Below, in pieces: positions 45,018-54,065 of a stretch of DNA of 64,000 nt. A program made the position numbers and the translations under genes. The DNA comes from an uncultured Phocaeicola sp. (lineage in GTDB: Bacteria > Bacteroidota > Bacteroidia > Bacteroidales > Bacteroidaceae), in contig CALUJE010000002.1 of assembly GCA_944320885.1 (NCBI GenBank), positions 169,822-233,821 of the forward strand, written 5' to 3'. How positions within the stretch are numbered: position 1 is the stretch's first letter; each line of letters begins with the position of its first letter. Under the pieces are notes generated by a model, which was not told the DNA's origin, searched no databases, and saw only the letters and a list, made by a program, of their open reading frames with translations.

Positions 45018-45647
45018 TTATAAATTGAGCTTTTTGTTTATGAATTCCTTAATATATTCGGTTGTTCCATCCAATCCAAGAACTGATGAGTTGATACACA
45101 AATGGTATGTAGCAGCAGCTCCCCATGTCTTGTTGCTATAATAGTTGTAATAGCTGGAACGTTTTTTGTCTGCTTTTTCCAGATAGATTTCTGCATCTTC
45201 GGCCGACAGTTCAGGATTTAAGGAACATATGCGTTTGATACGGTCTTCCATATCTGCAGTGATAAATATGTTGACGCAACGCGGATGATCTCTTAAAATA
45301 TAGTCGGCGCATCGTCCTATAAAGATGCATGACTCTTGTTCTGCCAGTTTTCTTATTACGTCACTCTGGATTTTGAAAAGAGCATCATTACTTAGGTAAT
45401 TGTCATACATTGAACCGTCACCCAGAAATGGGATACGCATACCGCCCATAAGAGAAGCTATGAATCCTTTGTTACTTTCGTCTGCTTTTTCAAAAAACTT
45501 CTGGCATAATCCACTTTCTTCTGCAGCCAGTTTGATAAGTTTCTTGTCGTATACGTGTATGTTATAGAATTGAGCAAGGCGTTCACCGATGCTTTTTCCT
45601 CCACTGCCCAATTCTCGTCCTATGTTTATAATGTATTTTTCTTTCAT
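45018..45647 (-). CDS. Cytidylate kinase-like family protein
   Basis: 209 residues. The P-loop GRELGSGGKSIG sits at the N-terminus (residues about 9-20), followed by ERLAQFYNIHVYDKKLI and a late FIGRCADYILRDHPRCVNIFI. This is the cytidylate_kin2 family, distinct from housekeeping Cmk. Substrate not established. Own -7 box TAGTTTTG (45672-45679). Convergent with the S9 peptidase. Confidence 0.88.
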   Translation of the reverse strand: MKEKYIINIGRELGSGGKSIGERLAQFYNIHVYDKKLIKLAAEESGLCQKFFEKADESNKGFIASLMGGMRIPFLGDGSMYDNYLSNDALFKIQSDVIRKLAEQESCIFIGRCADYILRDHPRCVNIFITADMEDRIKRICSLNPELSAEDAEIYLEKADKKRSSYYNYYSNKTWGAAATYHLCINSSVLGLDGTTEYIKEFINKKLNL

Positions 45648-45671
45648 AGTTGAATTTGTTTTTTAGTCTTA

Positions 45672-45679
45672 CAAAACTA
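45672..45679 (-). promoter_or_regulatory. -7 box of the cytidylate kinase-like gene
   Basis: TAGTTTTG on the minus strand, 25 bp before the start. Confidence 0.45.
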
Positions 45680-45702
45680 AAGAAAAAAAATAATAAAACA
45701 GA

Positions 45703-45748
45703 ATACCCGTCATGATTCTTTTGAGATTATAAGAAAAATGACGGGTAT
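45703..45748 (-). terminator. Terminator of the PiT transporter gene
   Basis: 11-bp perfect stem ATACCCGTCAT/ATGACGGGTAT just after the stop codon, T-rich tail on the minus strand. Confidence 0.65.
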
Positions 45749-45772
45749 ATGTTTGTATTTATAAGAAGTTAA

Positions 45773-48013
45773 TTACTCGTTGATCTGAAAACGGCGTGAA
45801 GCTCTCAACAGATGTCTGAGCGAACTGACAAGTTCTTGTGTCTCCTGAAGTATATTCAGATATACATATGAAACAGTCAGATTTTTCTCTTCCTGCATAC
45901 GATTCATCTGTAATTTACGTGTGCGTGACAATGATTCTTTGAATCTGTCACATTCACTGCGTATCTCATCCACTTCGTCATATCGTCCTTCTTTGACAAC
46001 CGTATATGTCCGTTTAAGCAGATATACCAATGTATCACGTAATGGGATAAATTCTTTTATCTGTTCTTTAGGCATTGGCTTGAAATTGTTGTCTACGTGC
46101 TCTTCGCAAGGTTCGCAGATACGTCGTAAACAATACATGATTTGCTGACAGCTGTTGCTTCCTAAATGGAACCATGTATTTTTCTCGATAGCTATTTCTT
46201 TGTCTATGCGTTGCATTCCTACCATTTCTTTGCGTCTCATTTTCTTAAGTACGCTTTTTTCGTTTCTTAATGCACTGTCAGCTTTACGCAGACTACGTAG
46301 GTCATCGTTGACAAATCCGTCTGTAATCTGCTGATAGATATTGATGACGAATTCCAGATAATTAGTCTGATTTTCGGCAACGTGTCTGCAAAGCAGTGAG
46401 AGGGTTTCTTTTTTATCTTTTGAAGCAATTATCTGTCTGAAAAGATCGTCAGGAACTTCAGCTTTGAGTTTTTTGTTGTATTTTTTGTGGCTGTAAATAA
46501 TACGGCTTATGGCTACTGCTATCATTATAATAATAGCGATGATACCTCCGAAATACATGATTAAAGTTATGGTAAAACATAACAAGAATGCAGCTCCTGC
46601 AGTGATAAACCATCCTCCGATTACAGAAAGAACACCTGTTATGCGGAATACGGCACTTTCACGTCCCCAGGCACGGTCGGCTAGTGATGTACCCATGGCT
46701 ACCATGAATGCAACATAGGTGGTTGAAAGAGGTAATTTAAGAGAAGTACCGAGAGCGATAAGACTACTTGCTACTACAAGATTGATTGAAGCACGTACCA
46801 AGTCAAATGCGGCTCCATTTTCCAGAATAATATTTTCTTGATTGAATCTGGGGCGTGCCCATGATTTTAAGCGTTCAGGAGTAAGGCTTAATACTGCATT
46901 TATGGCAGTTGTCGATGTACGTACAATAGAACGGGCCATACGGGAAGAACCGAACATTTCGTCTCCTACATCCTGACGGGCAAGGTCTACAGAGGTTTTT
47001 ACCACATTATGTGCTTTCTTGGAGGTCATCAGTGAAATAACCATTACGATTCCCGCTGCAGCCAGAAAATAAATAGGAGTCTTAGCCGATTCATTTAAGG
47101 CTCCCATCATGTGTTGGGTAGGATCTCCTCCGCCACATGCCATATAATCCTGATAAGATGAAAATCCAGCTAAAGGTACTCCGATGAAGTTTACCAAATC
47201 ATTGCCTGCAAAAGACATTGCAAGACCAAAAGTGCCTAATAATACTACAACCTTAAATATATTGACTTTCAAGAAATGCAAAATTTGCATCAGGATTGTG
47301 AAAAATATTAATCCGCAAAAGGCGAACAGTAAACTGTGGTCATCGATGAACTGACGGGCCTCTTCTGTCATGAAACTCATGTCGCGTATTCCTTTTACAA
47401 ACATGAAATAACAGATTGCTGTAGTAGCTATTCCACCGAATATTCCGATTTTCCAAGTTAATTTGGATTTATAATTGAATGTGAAGACAAGTCTTGAGAG
47501 GAATTGGATAACTGTACCGAAAACAAAAGCGATAGCTACTGATACAAAAATGGCGATGATAACAGACAAGGCTTTCTCGGTATTCATTAGATTGTCAATG
47601 GACAATCCTGTAGTATCATTTGCTAGCTTTATAATTGTGAGTCCGGAGGTTCCACCTAATAAGGAGAATACGAGTGATACTGTGGTAGAGGTTGGCATTC
47701 CTAATGAATTGAATATATCCAAAAGGATAATGTCTGTAACCATTACGGCTAGGAATATGCACATCAATTCATTGAAATAGAATTGCTCTGGCCTGAATAT
47801 TCCGTGCCTGGCAATATCCATCATTCCGCTACTCATGGTTGCTCCACAGAAAATTCCAATGGCAGCAATAATCATGATAGTCTTAAATGTTGCAGCTTTG
47901 GAACCGATTGCCGAATTTAGGAAGTTTACAGCATCGTTGCTGACTCCCACCCATAGGTCAAAGAGGGCTAGTGTGAAGAGAAAGATTACTAATCCCAGAT
48001 AAATAGTTTCCAT
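45773..48013 (-). CDS. PiT-family inorganic phosphate transporter fused to a PhoU-like domain
   Basis: 746 residues, well above the 400-500 of plain PiT proteins. Residues 1 to about 500 hold the PHO4 transporter with its two inverted signature repeats (GVSNDAVNFLNSAIG and AGNDLVNFIGVPLAG) and ten or more membrane segments. Residues about 540-746 are soluble, helical and charged, resembling PhoU/DUF47 (IYQQITDGFVNDDLRSLRKAD; LRDTLVYLLKRTYTVVKEG). PhoU domains bind metal clusters and restrain phosphate uptake; here control may be in cis. -7 box at 48047-48054. Confidence 0.9.
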   Translation of the reverse strand: METIYLGLVIFLFTLALFDLWVGVSNDAVNFLNSAIGSKAATFKTIMIIAAIGIFCGATMSSGMMDIARHGIFRPEQFYFNELMCIFLAVMVTDIILLDIFNSLGMPTSTTVSLVFSLLGGTSGLTIIKLANDTTGLSIDNLMNTEKALSVIIAIFVSVAIAFVFGTVIQFLSRLVFTFNYKSKLTWKIGIFGGIATTAICYFMFVKGIRDMSFMTEEARQFIDDHSLLFAFCGLIFFTILMQILHFLKVNIFKVVVLLGTFGLAMSFAGNDLVNFIGVPLAGFSSYQDYMACGGGDPTQHMMGALNESAKTPIYFLAAAGIVMVISLMTSKKAHNVVKTSVDLARQDVGDEMFGSSRMARSIVRTSTTAINAVLSLTPERLKSWARPRFNQENIILENGAAFDLVRASINLVVASSLIALGTSLKLPLSTTYVAFMVAMGTSLADRAWGRESAVFRITGVLSVIGGWFITAGAAFLLCFTITLIMYFGGIIAIIIMIAVAISRIIYSHKKYNKKLKAEVPDDLFRQIIASKDKKETLSLLCRHVAENQTNYLEFVINIYQQITDGFVNDDLRSLRKADSALRNEKSVLKKMRRKEMVGMQRIDKEIAIEKNTWFHLGSNSCQQIMYCLRRICEPCEEHVDNNFKPMPKEQIKEFIPLRDTLVYLLKRTYTVVKEGRYDEVDEIRSECDRFKESLSRTRKLQMNRMQEEKNLTVSYVYLNILQETQELVSSLRHLLRASRRFQINE

Positions 48014-48046
48014 AAATTTCTGTTGTATTTTATAAATTTATCTGCA

Positions 48047-48054
48047 AAGATAAA
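48047..48054 (-). promoter_or_regulatory. -7 box of the PiT gene
   Basis: TATCTTTG on the minus strand, 34 bp before the start. Confidence 0.55.
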
Positions 48055-48151
48055 TTATCCTTTTTGACCGTACAATGTTACACGTGTTACAAATATATTA
48101 CAATTAATGATTTTGTAATATATGTGTAGCAGAGTCTTCATATCGGGGTGC

Positions 48152-49813
48152 TTATAACAGGCTTATGAGCATTAACTGGGCAACGATTACGCGTAGAAAC
48201 ATGCTTAACGGATAAACGGTTGCATATGCGACAGCCGGATTGTCACCGGGAATTGTGTCATTGGCATAATTCAGCGCCATCGGGTTGGCCATACTTCCGC
48301 ATAACATTCCCGTGACGGAACCAAAATCCATTTTCCATAATTTAAAGGCAATGAAGGCCATGATGATAACCGGAACAAAGGTGAGAATGAAACCTATTCC
48401 AATCCACAGTAAACCTTCGGGGCGAAAAACGGTTTCAAAGAAATGCGCACCTGAATCTAATCCAAGGCATGCCAGATAGATTGCCAGTCCCAATGCGCGT
48501 AGCATCAGGTTGGCGCTGTGAGTTGTATAGGTTATCATGTGAATTCGCGGACCGAATGTACCCATTAAGATTCCTACAATAATGGGGCCGCCCGCCAATC
48601 CTAATTGTACAGGCAAGCTTATTCCTGGTATATTGATAGGTATGGAACCGATAATAAGACCTAATGTAATACCTATAAAAATGGATATAAGATTGGGCTC
48701 TTTTAAGCTTTTTACTGCATTTCCCAGAACCTTCTCGACATTGTGTACCGATGCTGCTTCTCCTACTACTGTCAGGCGGTCACCTACCTGGAGGATTAAT
48801 TCTGGAGTGGCCAGCAGTTGAATACCTGAACGGTAAATTCGGGTGATATTAATACCATATGCATTTCGTAAACGCAGAGAGCCTAATTTCTTTCCGTTAA
48901 TTTCATGTCGCGTAACAATGATTCGTTTGGATATCATTTTACTGTCTATGGCATCCCAGTCTATATCTGCCTTATTCCAGTCCGTATTTTCCTGCTCACC
49001 AAATAAAACGGTGAGTCCTTGAGCATCCTTGTCTGAGGTAATAACCAATAAACGGTCGTTTTCCTGCAATACAGTGTCAAAGGTAGGAATGCATACGGTA
49101 CCGTTACGCCATAATCTGGAAATTACAAAGCGGCAGTTTGTATGCTGGGATATTTCTTTCAGGTTTTTACCATAAATACCTGGATTATGAACTTGGTATG
49201 CTGCAATATAAGTATGGTTTTGATCTTCTTTTTCGTTAATGGTCAAGTCTTTGCTTCTGACAAATAATTTTCTGAATACAATTATGGCAAGAATTACTCC
49301 TACAACTCCCAAGGGGTAGGTGACGGCGCATCCTAGAGCAGCTCCGCTACTGTTAATATGTAATTGTTTCAGAGTCTGTTGGGCTGCACCAAGAGCCGGC
49401 GTGTTCGTTGTGGCTCCGCATAGGATACCAGCCATATCAGGTAATGAAACTGGAGTTATATAACAAAAACTGATGGCCATGATTGTACCGATGAGAATAA
49501 CGCCGATAGCCATCATGTTTAAACGTATGCCTCCGGTTCGGAAGGAGCTGAAAAAGCCAGGGCCTACCTGCAATCCTAATGCATATACAAATAAGACTAA
49601 TCCGAAGCTTTCAGCATAATTAAGCATATTGCTGTCAATGGATAAACCGAAATGGCCGGCAAGAATTCCTATAAAGAAAACAAAGGTAACTCCCAACGAT
49701 ATTCCTGCTATCCGGATTTTACCAAGTCCAAGTCCGATAGCTGAAATGATAGAGATTGCAATAACGGCTTGCAAAGCCGAGTGTTCCATTAAGATTTTAT
49801 TTATCCATTCCAT
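48152..49813 (-). CDS. AspT/YidE-family transporter with two RCK_C domains
   Basis: 553 residues. Two membrane halves (GLVLFVYALGLQVGPGFFSS...; IFIGITLGLIIGSIPI...) flank a cytoplasmic region with two TrkA-C/RCK_C domains (IYGKNLKEISQHTNCRFVISR and GKKLGSLRLRNAYGINITRI). The conserved GATTNTPALGA and GSMANPMALNYA mark the aspartate:alanine exchanger family. The substrate of YidE-type members is not known. -7 box TAACTTTG at 49846-49853. Confidence 0.9.
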   Translation of the reverse strand: MEWINKILMEHSALQAVIAISIISAIGLGLGKIRIAGISLGVTFVFFIGILAGHFGLSIDSNMLNYAESFGLVLFVYALGLQVGPGFFSSFRTGGIRLNMMAIGVILIGTIMAISFCYITPVSLPDMAGILCGATTNTPALGAAQQTLKQLHINSSGAALGCAVTYPLGVVGVILAIIVFRKLFVRSKDLTINEKEDQNHTYIAAYQVHNPGIYGKNLKEISQHTNCRFVISRLWRNGTVCIPTFDTVLQENDRLLVITSDKDAQGLTVLFGEQENTDWNKADIDWDAIDSKMISKRIIVTRHEINGKKLGSLRLRNAYGINITRIYRSGIQLLATPELILQVGDRLTVVGEAASVHNVEKVLGNAVKSLKEPNLISIFIGITLGLIIGSIPINIPGISLPVQLGLAGGPIIVGILMGTFGPRIHMITYTTHSANLMLRALGLAIYLACLGLDSGAHFFETVFRPEGLLWIGIGFILTFVPVIIMAFIAFKLWKMDFGSVTGMLCGSMANPMALNYANDTIPGDNPAVAYATVYPLSMFLRVIVAQLMLISLL

Positions 49814-49845
49814 ATATTTTGTACTGTGCTTGTTTTTTAGGGCGG

Positions 49846-49853
49846 CAAAGTTA
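49846..49853 (-). promoter_or_regulatory. -7 box of the AspT/YidE gene
   Basis: TAACTTTG on the minus strand, 33 bp before the start. Confidence 0.5.
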
Positions 49854-50051
49854 CGAAATAATTATAGAAATGAAAAAGAGAATATGGTGTACAAACTATT
49901 TTTTAGATTTGGAGCGTAGCATTGTTACATTCTTGTGTAAAAGAGATTGTATTTGCGACAAACCCTTTCGGCAAACCTTTTGGCTCAAGAGTAGGATAAT
50001 CTCACCTTTTTTTAAAGCAATGAATACTGCTTTATAGAAAGGTTGCAAAAT

Positions 50052-50099
50052 AAAAAGAGTTGATTTCTAACTGTTTAAGTGTAGAAGCCAACTCTTTTT
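50052..50099 (-). terminator. Terminator of tRNA-Arg
   Basis: 11-bp perfect stem AAAAAGAGTTG/CAACTCTTTTT directly 3' of the tRNA. Confidence 0.75.
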
Positions 50100-50104
50100 A
50101 TTCG

Positions 50105-50178
<74 letters not shown>

Positions 50179-50195
50179 ATCCTTATTTGCGGTTG

Positions 50196-50226
50196 CAAAG
50201 GTAGTGCTTTTCTTTTAAACTGCAAA
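50196..50226 (-). promoter_or_regulatory. Promoter of tRNA-Arg
   Basis: TTTG, 19 bp, TACCTTTG on the minus strand; the -7 box is 17 bp before the mature 5' end. Confidence 0.6.
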
Positions 50227-50382
50227 TTTTGTGCCCACTTTTTTTCATGTAAGGGAGATTTTTGTTTTTATATATGCAATTATGATAAACCGAATGTGAG
50301 TAGATGGGGAAATAACCGGGATGATTGTCTTATTTTTCTTTTTATAACTGTGCTTGAGACTAAGTTTATATATTACTATTGT

Positions 50383-50390
50383 TATATTTG
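50383..50390 (+). promoter_or_regulatory. -7 box of the MalY/PatB-type gene
   Basis: TATATTTG, 31 bp before the ATG at 50422. Confidence 0.5.
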
Positions 50391-50421
50391 TAGATGAATT
50401 ATTATAAAAACAAGTTTGTTT

Positions 50422-51600
50422 ATGAAATATGATTTTGATGAAATAATAGAACGGAGAGGTACTCATTCTATAAAATTTGATTCCATGCAGGAGTTGTGGG
50501 GAAGAAATGATTTGATTCCCATGTGGGTTGCAGATATGGATTTTCGTACTCCTTCTTTTATTGTTGAAGCAATAAAGAAGAGAATGGAGCATGAGATATT
50601 CGGATATACCAAACCTTCTGACGAATATTTCAATTCAATAATACGTTGGGTTGACAAGCGTTATGGTATGAAAGTATGCAAGGAGGAGATTCAGTATATC
50701 GCCGGAATAGTTCCGGGTATTCATCATGCGGTATGTGCCTTGTCTGAAAAGGGAGACAAGATAATGATACAGCCGCCTGTTTATCATCCTTTCAAACAAG
50801 TGATTGAAGGTACAGGAAGAAGTGTGGTGCAATCTCCTTTAATTTTGCGTGACGGACGATACTATATGGATTTTGACTCCATGCGTAAGCAGATTCAGGG
50901 ATGTAAGCTGTATATTCTTTGCAATCCTCATAATCCCGGTGGCGTGGTATGGAGCCGGGAAGAACTGGAAACTGTGGCCGATATCTGCAAGGAGAGTGGG
51001 GTGATGGTTATCAGTGATGAAATTCACGCGGATATGACTTTCTTACCTCACAAGCATTTGCCATTTGCTATGGTCAATGATTGGACGCATGAGAATACTG
51101 TAACATTCATGGCTCCTTCGAAGGTTTTTAATATGCCTGGTATCATAGCTTCTCATGCCATTGTGTTCAACAATGACCTGCGTGAACGCTTTTATTCATA
51201 TCTTGAGCAGAACGATTTGATTATGGGTAATGCTTTTGCATATCCGGCTGTTGAGGCTGCATATACTCAAGGAGAGGACTGGCTAAAACAAATGTTGGAT
51301 TATGTGTATGAGAATATACGGCTGGTCGATACTTCTCTGAAACAGAAAATGCCTAAGATAAAGGCTATTCTTCCGGAGGCATCTTTCCTGATATTTCTTG
51401 ATTGCAGAGAGCTGGGATATGAGACACAGGAACAGCTGGTTGACTTTTTTGTGAATAAGGCACGGTTGGGACTGAATGATGGTGCGATGTTTGGAAAAGA
51501 GGGAACTGGCTTTATGCGTTTGAATGTGGCAACACCCCGCAGTATTGTGGCAGAAGCCATGAAACGTTTGGAAGATGCTTATTTAGGTGAGGGGTTCTGA
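50422..51600 (+). CDS. MalY/PatB-family PLP enzyme (cystathionine beta-lyase-like)
   Basis: 392 residues from ATG 50422 (the TTG two codons earlier is not needed). Fold type I aminotransferase: DLIPMWVADMDFRTP is the family opening, CNPHNPGGVVW the substrate/PLP segment, VISDEIHADM the aspartate strand, and APSKVFNMPGI carries the PLP lysine. MalY/PatB enzymes cleave C-S bonds in cystathionine or cysteine. A Dabb gene follows 33 bp downstream, probably co-transcribed. Confidence 0.92.
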   Translation: MKYDFDEIIERRGTHSIKFDSMQELWGRNDLIPMWVADMDFRTPSFIVEAIKKRMEHEIFGYTKPSDEYFNSIIRWVDKRYGMKVCKEEIQYIAGIVPGIHHAVCALSEKGDKIMIQPPVYHPFKQVIEGTGRSVVQSPLILRDGRYYMDFDSMRKQIQGCKLYILCNPHNPGGVVWSREELETVADICKESGVMVISDEIHADMTFLPHKHLPFAMVNDWTHENTVTFMAPSKVFNMPGIIASHAIVFNNDLRERFYSYLEQNDLIMGNAFAYPAVEAAYTQGEDWLKQMLDYVYENIRLVDTSLKQKMPKIKAILPEASFLIFLDCRELGYETQEQLVDFFVNKARLGLNDGAMFGKEGTGFMRLNVATPRSIVAEAMKRLEDAYLGEGF

Positions 51601-51633
51601 AAAGAATAATATAATAGATATATTTATAATCTT

Positions 51634-51927
51634 ATGGTAAAACATATTGTAACATTTAAGTTGAAAGGTACAGCTGAAGAACGTTTGTCGGCTGCTACCC
51701 GTTTTAAAGAGGCTTTGGAGGCCTTGCCTGCACAAATAGATGTGTTGAAGAGTATAGAGGTTGGTATAAACGAAAATCCTGCCGAGCAGTGGGATATTGT
51801 TTTGACTGCAATTGTAGATAAAATGGAGGATGTTGCCGTATATGCTTCTCATCCGGCTCATGTGGCTGCTGCATCTATTATTTCGGGATGTAAGGAGATG
51901 CGTGCGTGTGTAGACTATGTAGTCTGA
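51634..51927 (+). CDS. Dabb-family (stress-responsive alpha/beta barrel) protein
   Basis: 97 residues, the full length of a single Dabb domain: MVKHIVTFKLKG at the N-terminus, LKSIEVGINENPAEQWDIVL in the middle, HPAHVAAASII near the end. These form dimeric ferredoxin-like barrels; roles range from stress proteins to cyclases. It follows the PatB-like gene. Confidence 0.9.
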   Translation: MVKHIVTFKLKGTAEERLSAATRFKEALEALPAQIDVLKSIEVGINENPAEQWDIVLTAIVDKMEDVAVYASHPAHVAAASIISGCKEMRACVDYVV

Positions 51928-51933
51928 AAATTT

Positions 51934-52056
51934 ATAACTTATAAAAAATAAAAAGAAGGCTATAATTATAAAAATCATAACTGGTGATTTTTATAATTAT
52001 AGCCTTCTTTTTGGTCCTTATCGGCCGGTAATTAAAAATTAACGGCCGATAATTTT
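51934..52056. repeat. Intergenic hairpin repeat, copy 3 (best preserved)
   Basis: A perfect 28-bp inverted repeat (51950-51977 with 51985-52012) around loop TAACTGG, preceded by ATAACTTATAAAAAATA. A second hairpin follows: TTATCGGCCG/CGGCCGATAA plus five inner pairs (52019-52053). The left arm matches the reverse complement of bases 1442-1473 almost exactly. Lies between convergent genes, so it may also stop transcription in both directions. Confidence 0.65.
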
Positions 52057-52063
52057 TTATTGT

Positions 52064-52117
52064 AAAAAAGCAAACAGGATACAACTCCTTTTTGAAAAGC
52101 AGATTGTATCCTGTTTG
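52064..52117 (-). terminator. Terminator of yidC
   Basis: 14-bp perfect stem CAAACAGGATACAA/TTGTATCCTGTTTG (52071-52084, 52104-52117); T-run on the minus strand. Confidence 0.8.
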
Positions 52118-52143
52118 TTCTATGTTATATTTGCAAATTCAGC

Positions 52144-54012
52144 TTATTTGCGTTTGTTCTTCATTTGTTCTTCACGTTCACGCATGATACGTTCCTGCTC
52201 TTTTTGAAGTGCAGCCAGTTTTTCCATCATGCCGCTACGTTTTTTCGGATTATTCTTGTTGGCAATCATACGGGCCTCCAATTGGGCTAACAATGCCTTT
52301 TCATCGGTGGTCTTACGTAAAACAACCATGATAAGAATGCTTATCAATCCGGAAATGAAATAATAATAGTTCAATCCAGATGAATATCCGTTGAAGATAA
52401 AGATAAACATGATAGGCATGATATACATCATCCATTTCATGGCAGCCATTTGTGGGTTTTGTCCGGTGTCTTGTTGCTTCATCATGATATATGTATTGAT
52501 GATGTTGCTGACGCTGAATAACAGACAGAACAAACTCAGATGCTCGCCCAAAAGGGGAATATGGAAGCCCCAATTGATAACATCGTCGTATGTTGACAAG
52601 TCTGGAGCCCACAAGAAACTTTGCTGACGAAGTTCGATTGCGTTCGGAACGAAGGTAAATAATGCAATGAATACCGGCATCTGAATAAGCATAGGCAAAC
52701 ATCCACCCATGGGACTTACTCCATATCTGCTGTATAAGGCCATTATTTCCTGTTGTTTTTTCATTGCATCTTCCTGTTTCGGATACTTTTTGTTGATTTC
52801 ATCAACATAAGGTTTCAGCACACGCATTCTGGCCGATGACATATACGATTTGTAAGTAGCCGGATATACGATTATTTTTACGATGACTGTCATCAATAAT
52901 AATACAATACCCATGTTAAGTCCCCATCCGGAGAGCCAGTCAAATACATTGATGGTAAACCAGCGGTTTATCCAACGGATGATAGGCCATCCCAGATAGA
53001 CCAGTTTTTCCATTTCCAAGTCTTTTCCGTTAACGGCCAAATCGTTGGTTTTCTGTAAAGTCTTGAAATGATTCGGACCGAAATAGAATTGCATTTGGGT
53101 TGCCTGCTTGCCGCTTGGGTCAAAGAAAGCGGTCATTGTGGCATCGTAGGTTTTCAGATAGCCGCTACCTTCTACATCTGGTACGGATTTCAGATTTGTC
53201 TGGTTAAAATCTTGTCCGGCAATGAAGACGCAAGAGAAGAACTGGTTTTTAAATGCTACCCAGTCAACAGACTCTTCAACGTTGATTTTATCTTCTTTGG
53301 TTTCGCTCAAGTAGTCGCTACTGCCATCTTTAGCCTTATAGGTGAGTGATGTATAACGGTTCTCAAAGCTGAATCCTTTTTCCAGTTGGCGTATATGCTG
53401 ATGCCATTGTATATCCATGCTTTTGGTTGACGGCGCAAAATAGTTTTGCATATCATGGGTTTCAATGGTAAAGTCTACCATGTAACTGTCGGCATGGAGC
53501 TTATAATTGAAATCCATATAACCGCCACCGTTCATGTTCAATCGCATGGTTACGGCACTGTCACTTGCATTTACAGGCGTGAAATACAAATCTTGAGTGA
53601 GAATGTTTTCGTTTTTGCCGTTGAATGCAAAATTAATTTTTGCATCTTCGTTTTCAAACAGAATCAAAGGCTTGTGATCTTGTCCGTTATATTCCTTTAA
53701 TTTTGCTGCCTGAATGTATCCACCTTTGGTATTTAGTTTAAGTTCAACCAGATTATTTTGAAGTGTAACGATTGATTCTTCACCGTTTCTTGCATAATAT
53801 AACAGAGATGTAGAGTCGAGGGCAGCAGTTTGCATGTCTGCAACCTTTTGCTTTTCTGCCTGCTCAGCTTCCTGTTGTTCAACAAGGGCTTGGATTGAGT
53901 CCTGAAAATGCTGCATTTGTGCTCTTTCTTCACTGCTTGGCCGATTATATATGCTGAAGCCAATCAGTACGGCACCTATCAGGATAAATCCAATAAGCGT
54001 GTTTTTTTCCAT
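52144..54012 (-). CDS. yidC: Membrane protein insertase YidC
   Basis: 622 residues. Inserts inner-membrane proteins alone or with Sec. N-terminal membrane anchor (NTLIGFILIGAVLIGFSIY), large periplasmic beta domain, then the conserved insertase core (MGIVLLLMTVIVKIIVYPAT; MALYSRYGVSPMGGCLPMLIQMPVF) and a basic C-terminus. The start is MEKNTLIG at 54012; a 51-residue extension would overlap pyrG. pyrG lies 53 bp upstream, the usual Bacteroidetes order. Confidence 0.95.
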   Translation of the reverse strand: MEKNTLIGFILIGAVLIGFSIYNRPSSEERAQMQHFQDSIQALVEQQEAEQAEKQKVADMQTAALDSTSLLYYARNGEESIVTLQNNLVELKLNTKGGYIQAAKLKEYNGQDHKPLILFENEDAKINFAFNGKNENILTQDLYFTPVNASDSAVTMRLNMNGGGYMDFNYKLHADSYMVDFTIETHDMQNYFAPSTKSMDIQWHQHIRQLEKGFSFENRYTSLTYKAKDGSSDYLSETKEDKINVEESVDWVAFKNQFFSCVFIAGQDFNQTNLKSVPDVEGSGYLKTYDATMTAFFDPSGKQATQMQFYFGPNHFKTLQKTNDLAVNGKDLEMEKLVYLGWPIIRWINRWFTINVFDWLSGWGLNMGIVLLLMTVIVKIIVYPATYKSYMSSARMRVLKPYVDEINKKYPKQEDAMKKQQEIMALYSRYGVSPMGGCLPMLIQMPVFIALFTFVPNAIELRQQSFLWAPDLSTYDDVINWGFHIPLLGEHLSLFCLLFSVSNIINTYIMMKQQDTGQNPQMAAMKWMMYIMPIMFIFIFNGYSSGLNYYYFISGLISILIMVVLRKTTDEKALLAQLEARMIANKNNPKKRSGMMEKLAALQKEQERIMREREEQMKNKRK

Positions 54013-54065
54013 TCTTGAATACTTCTTAATTATTTTAGTTCCTATGTAATTGTTTTTTGTATACC

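Noticed and set aside
49854..50040. Small cysteine-rich ORF between the AspT gene and the tRNA
   Set aside because: No promoter, atypical composition, and it overlaps the AspT promoter.
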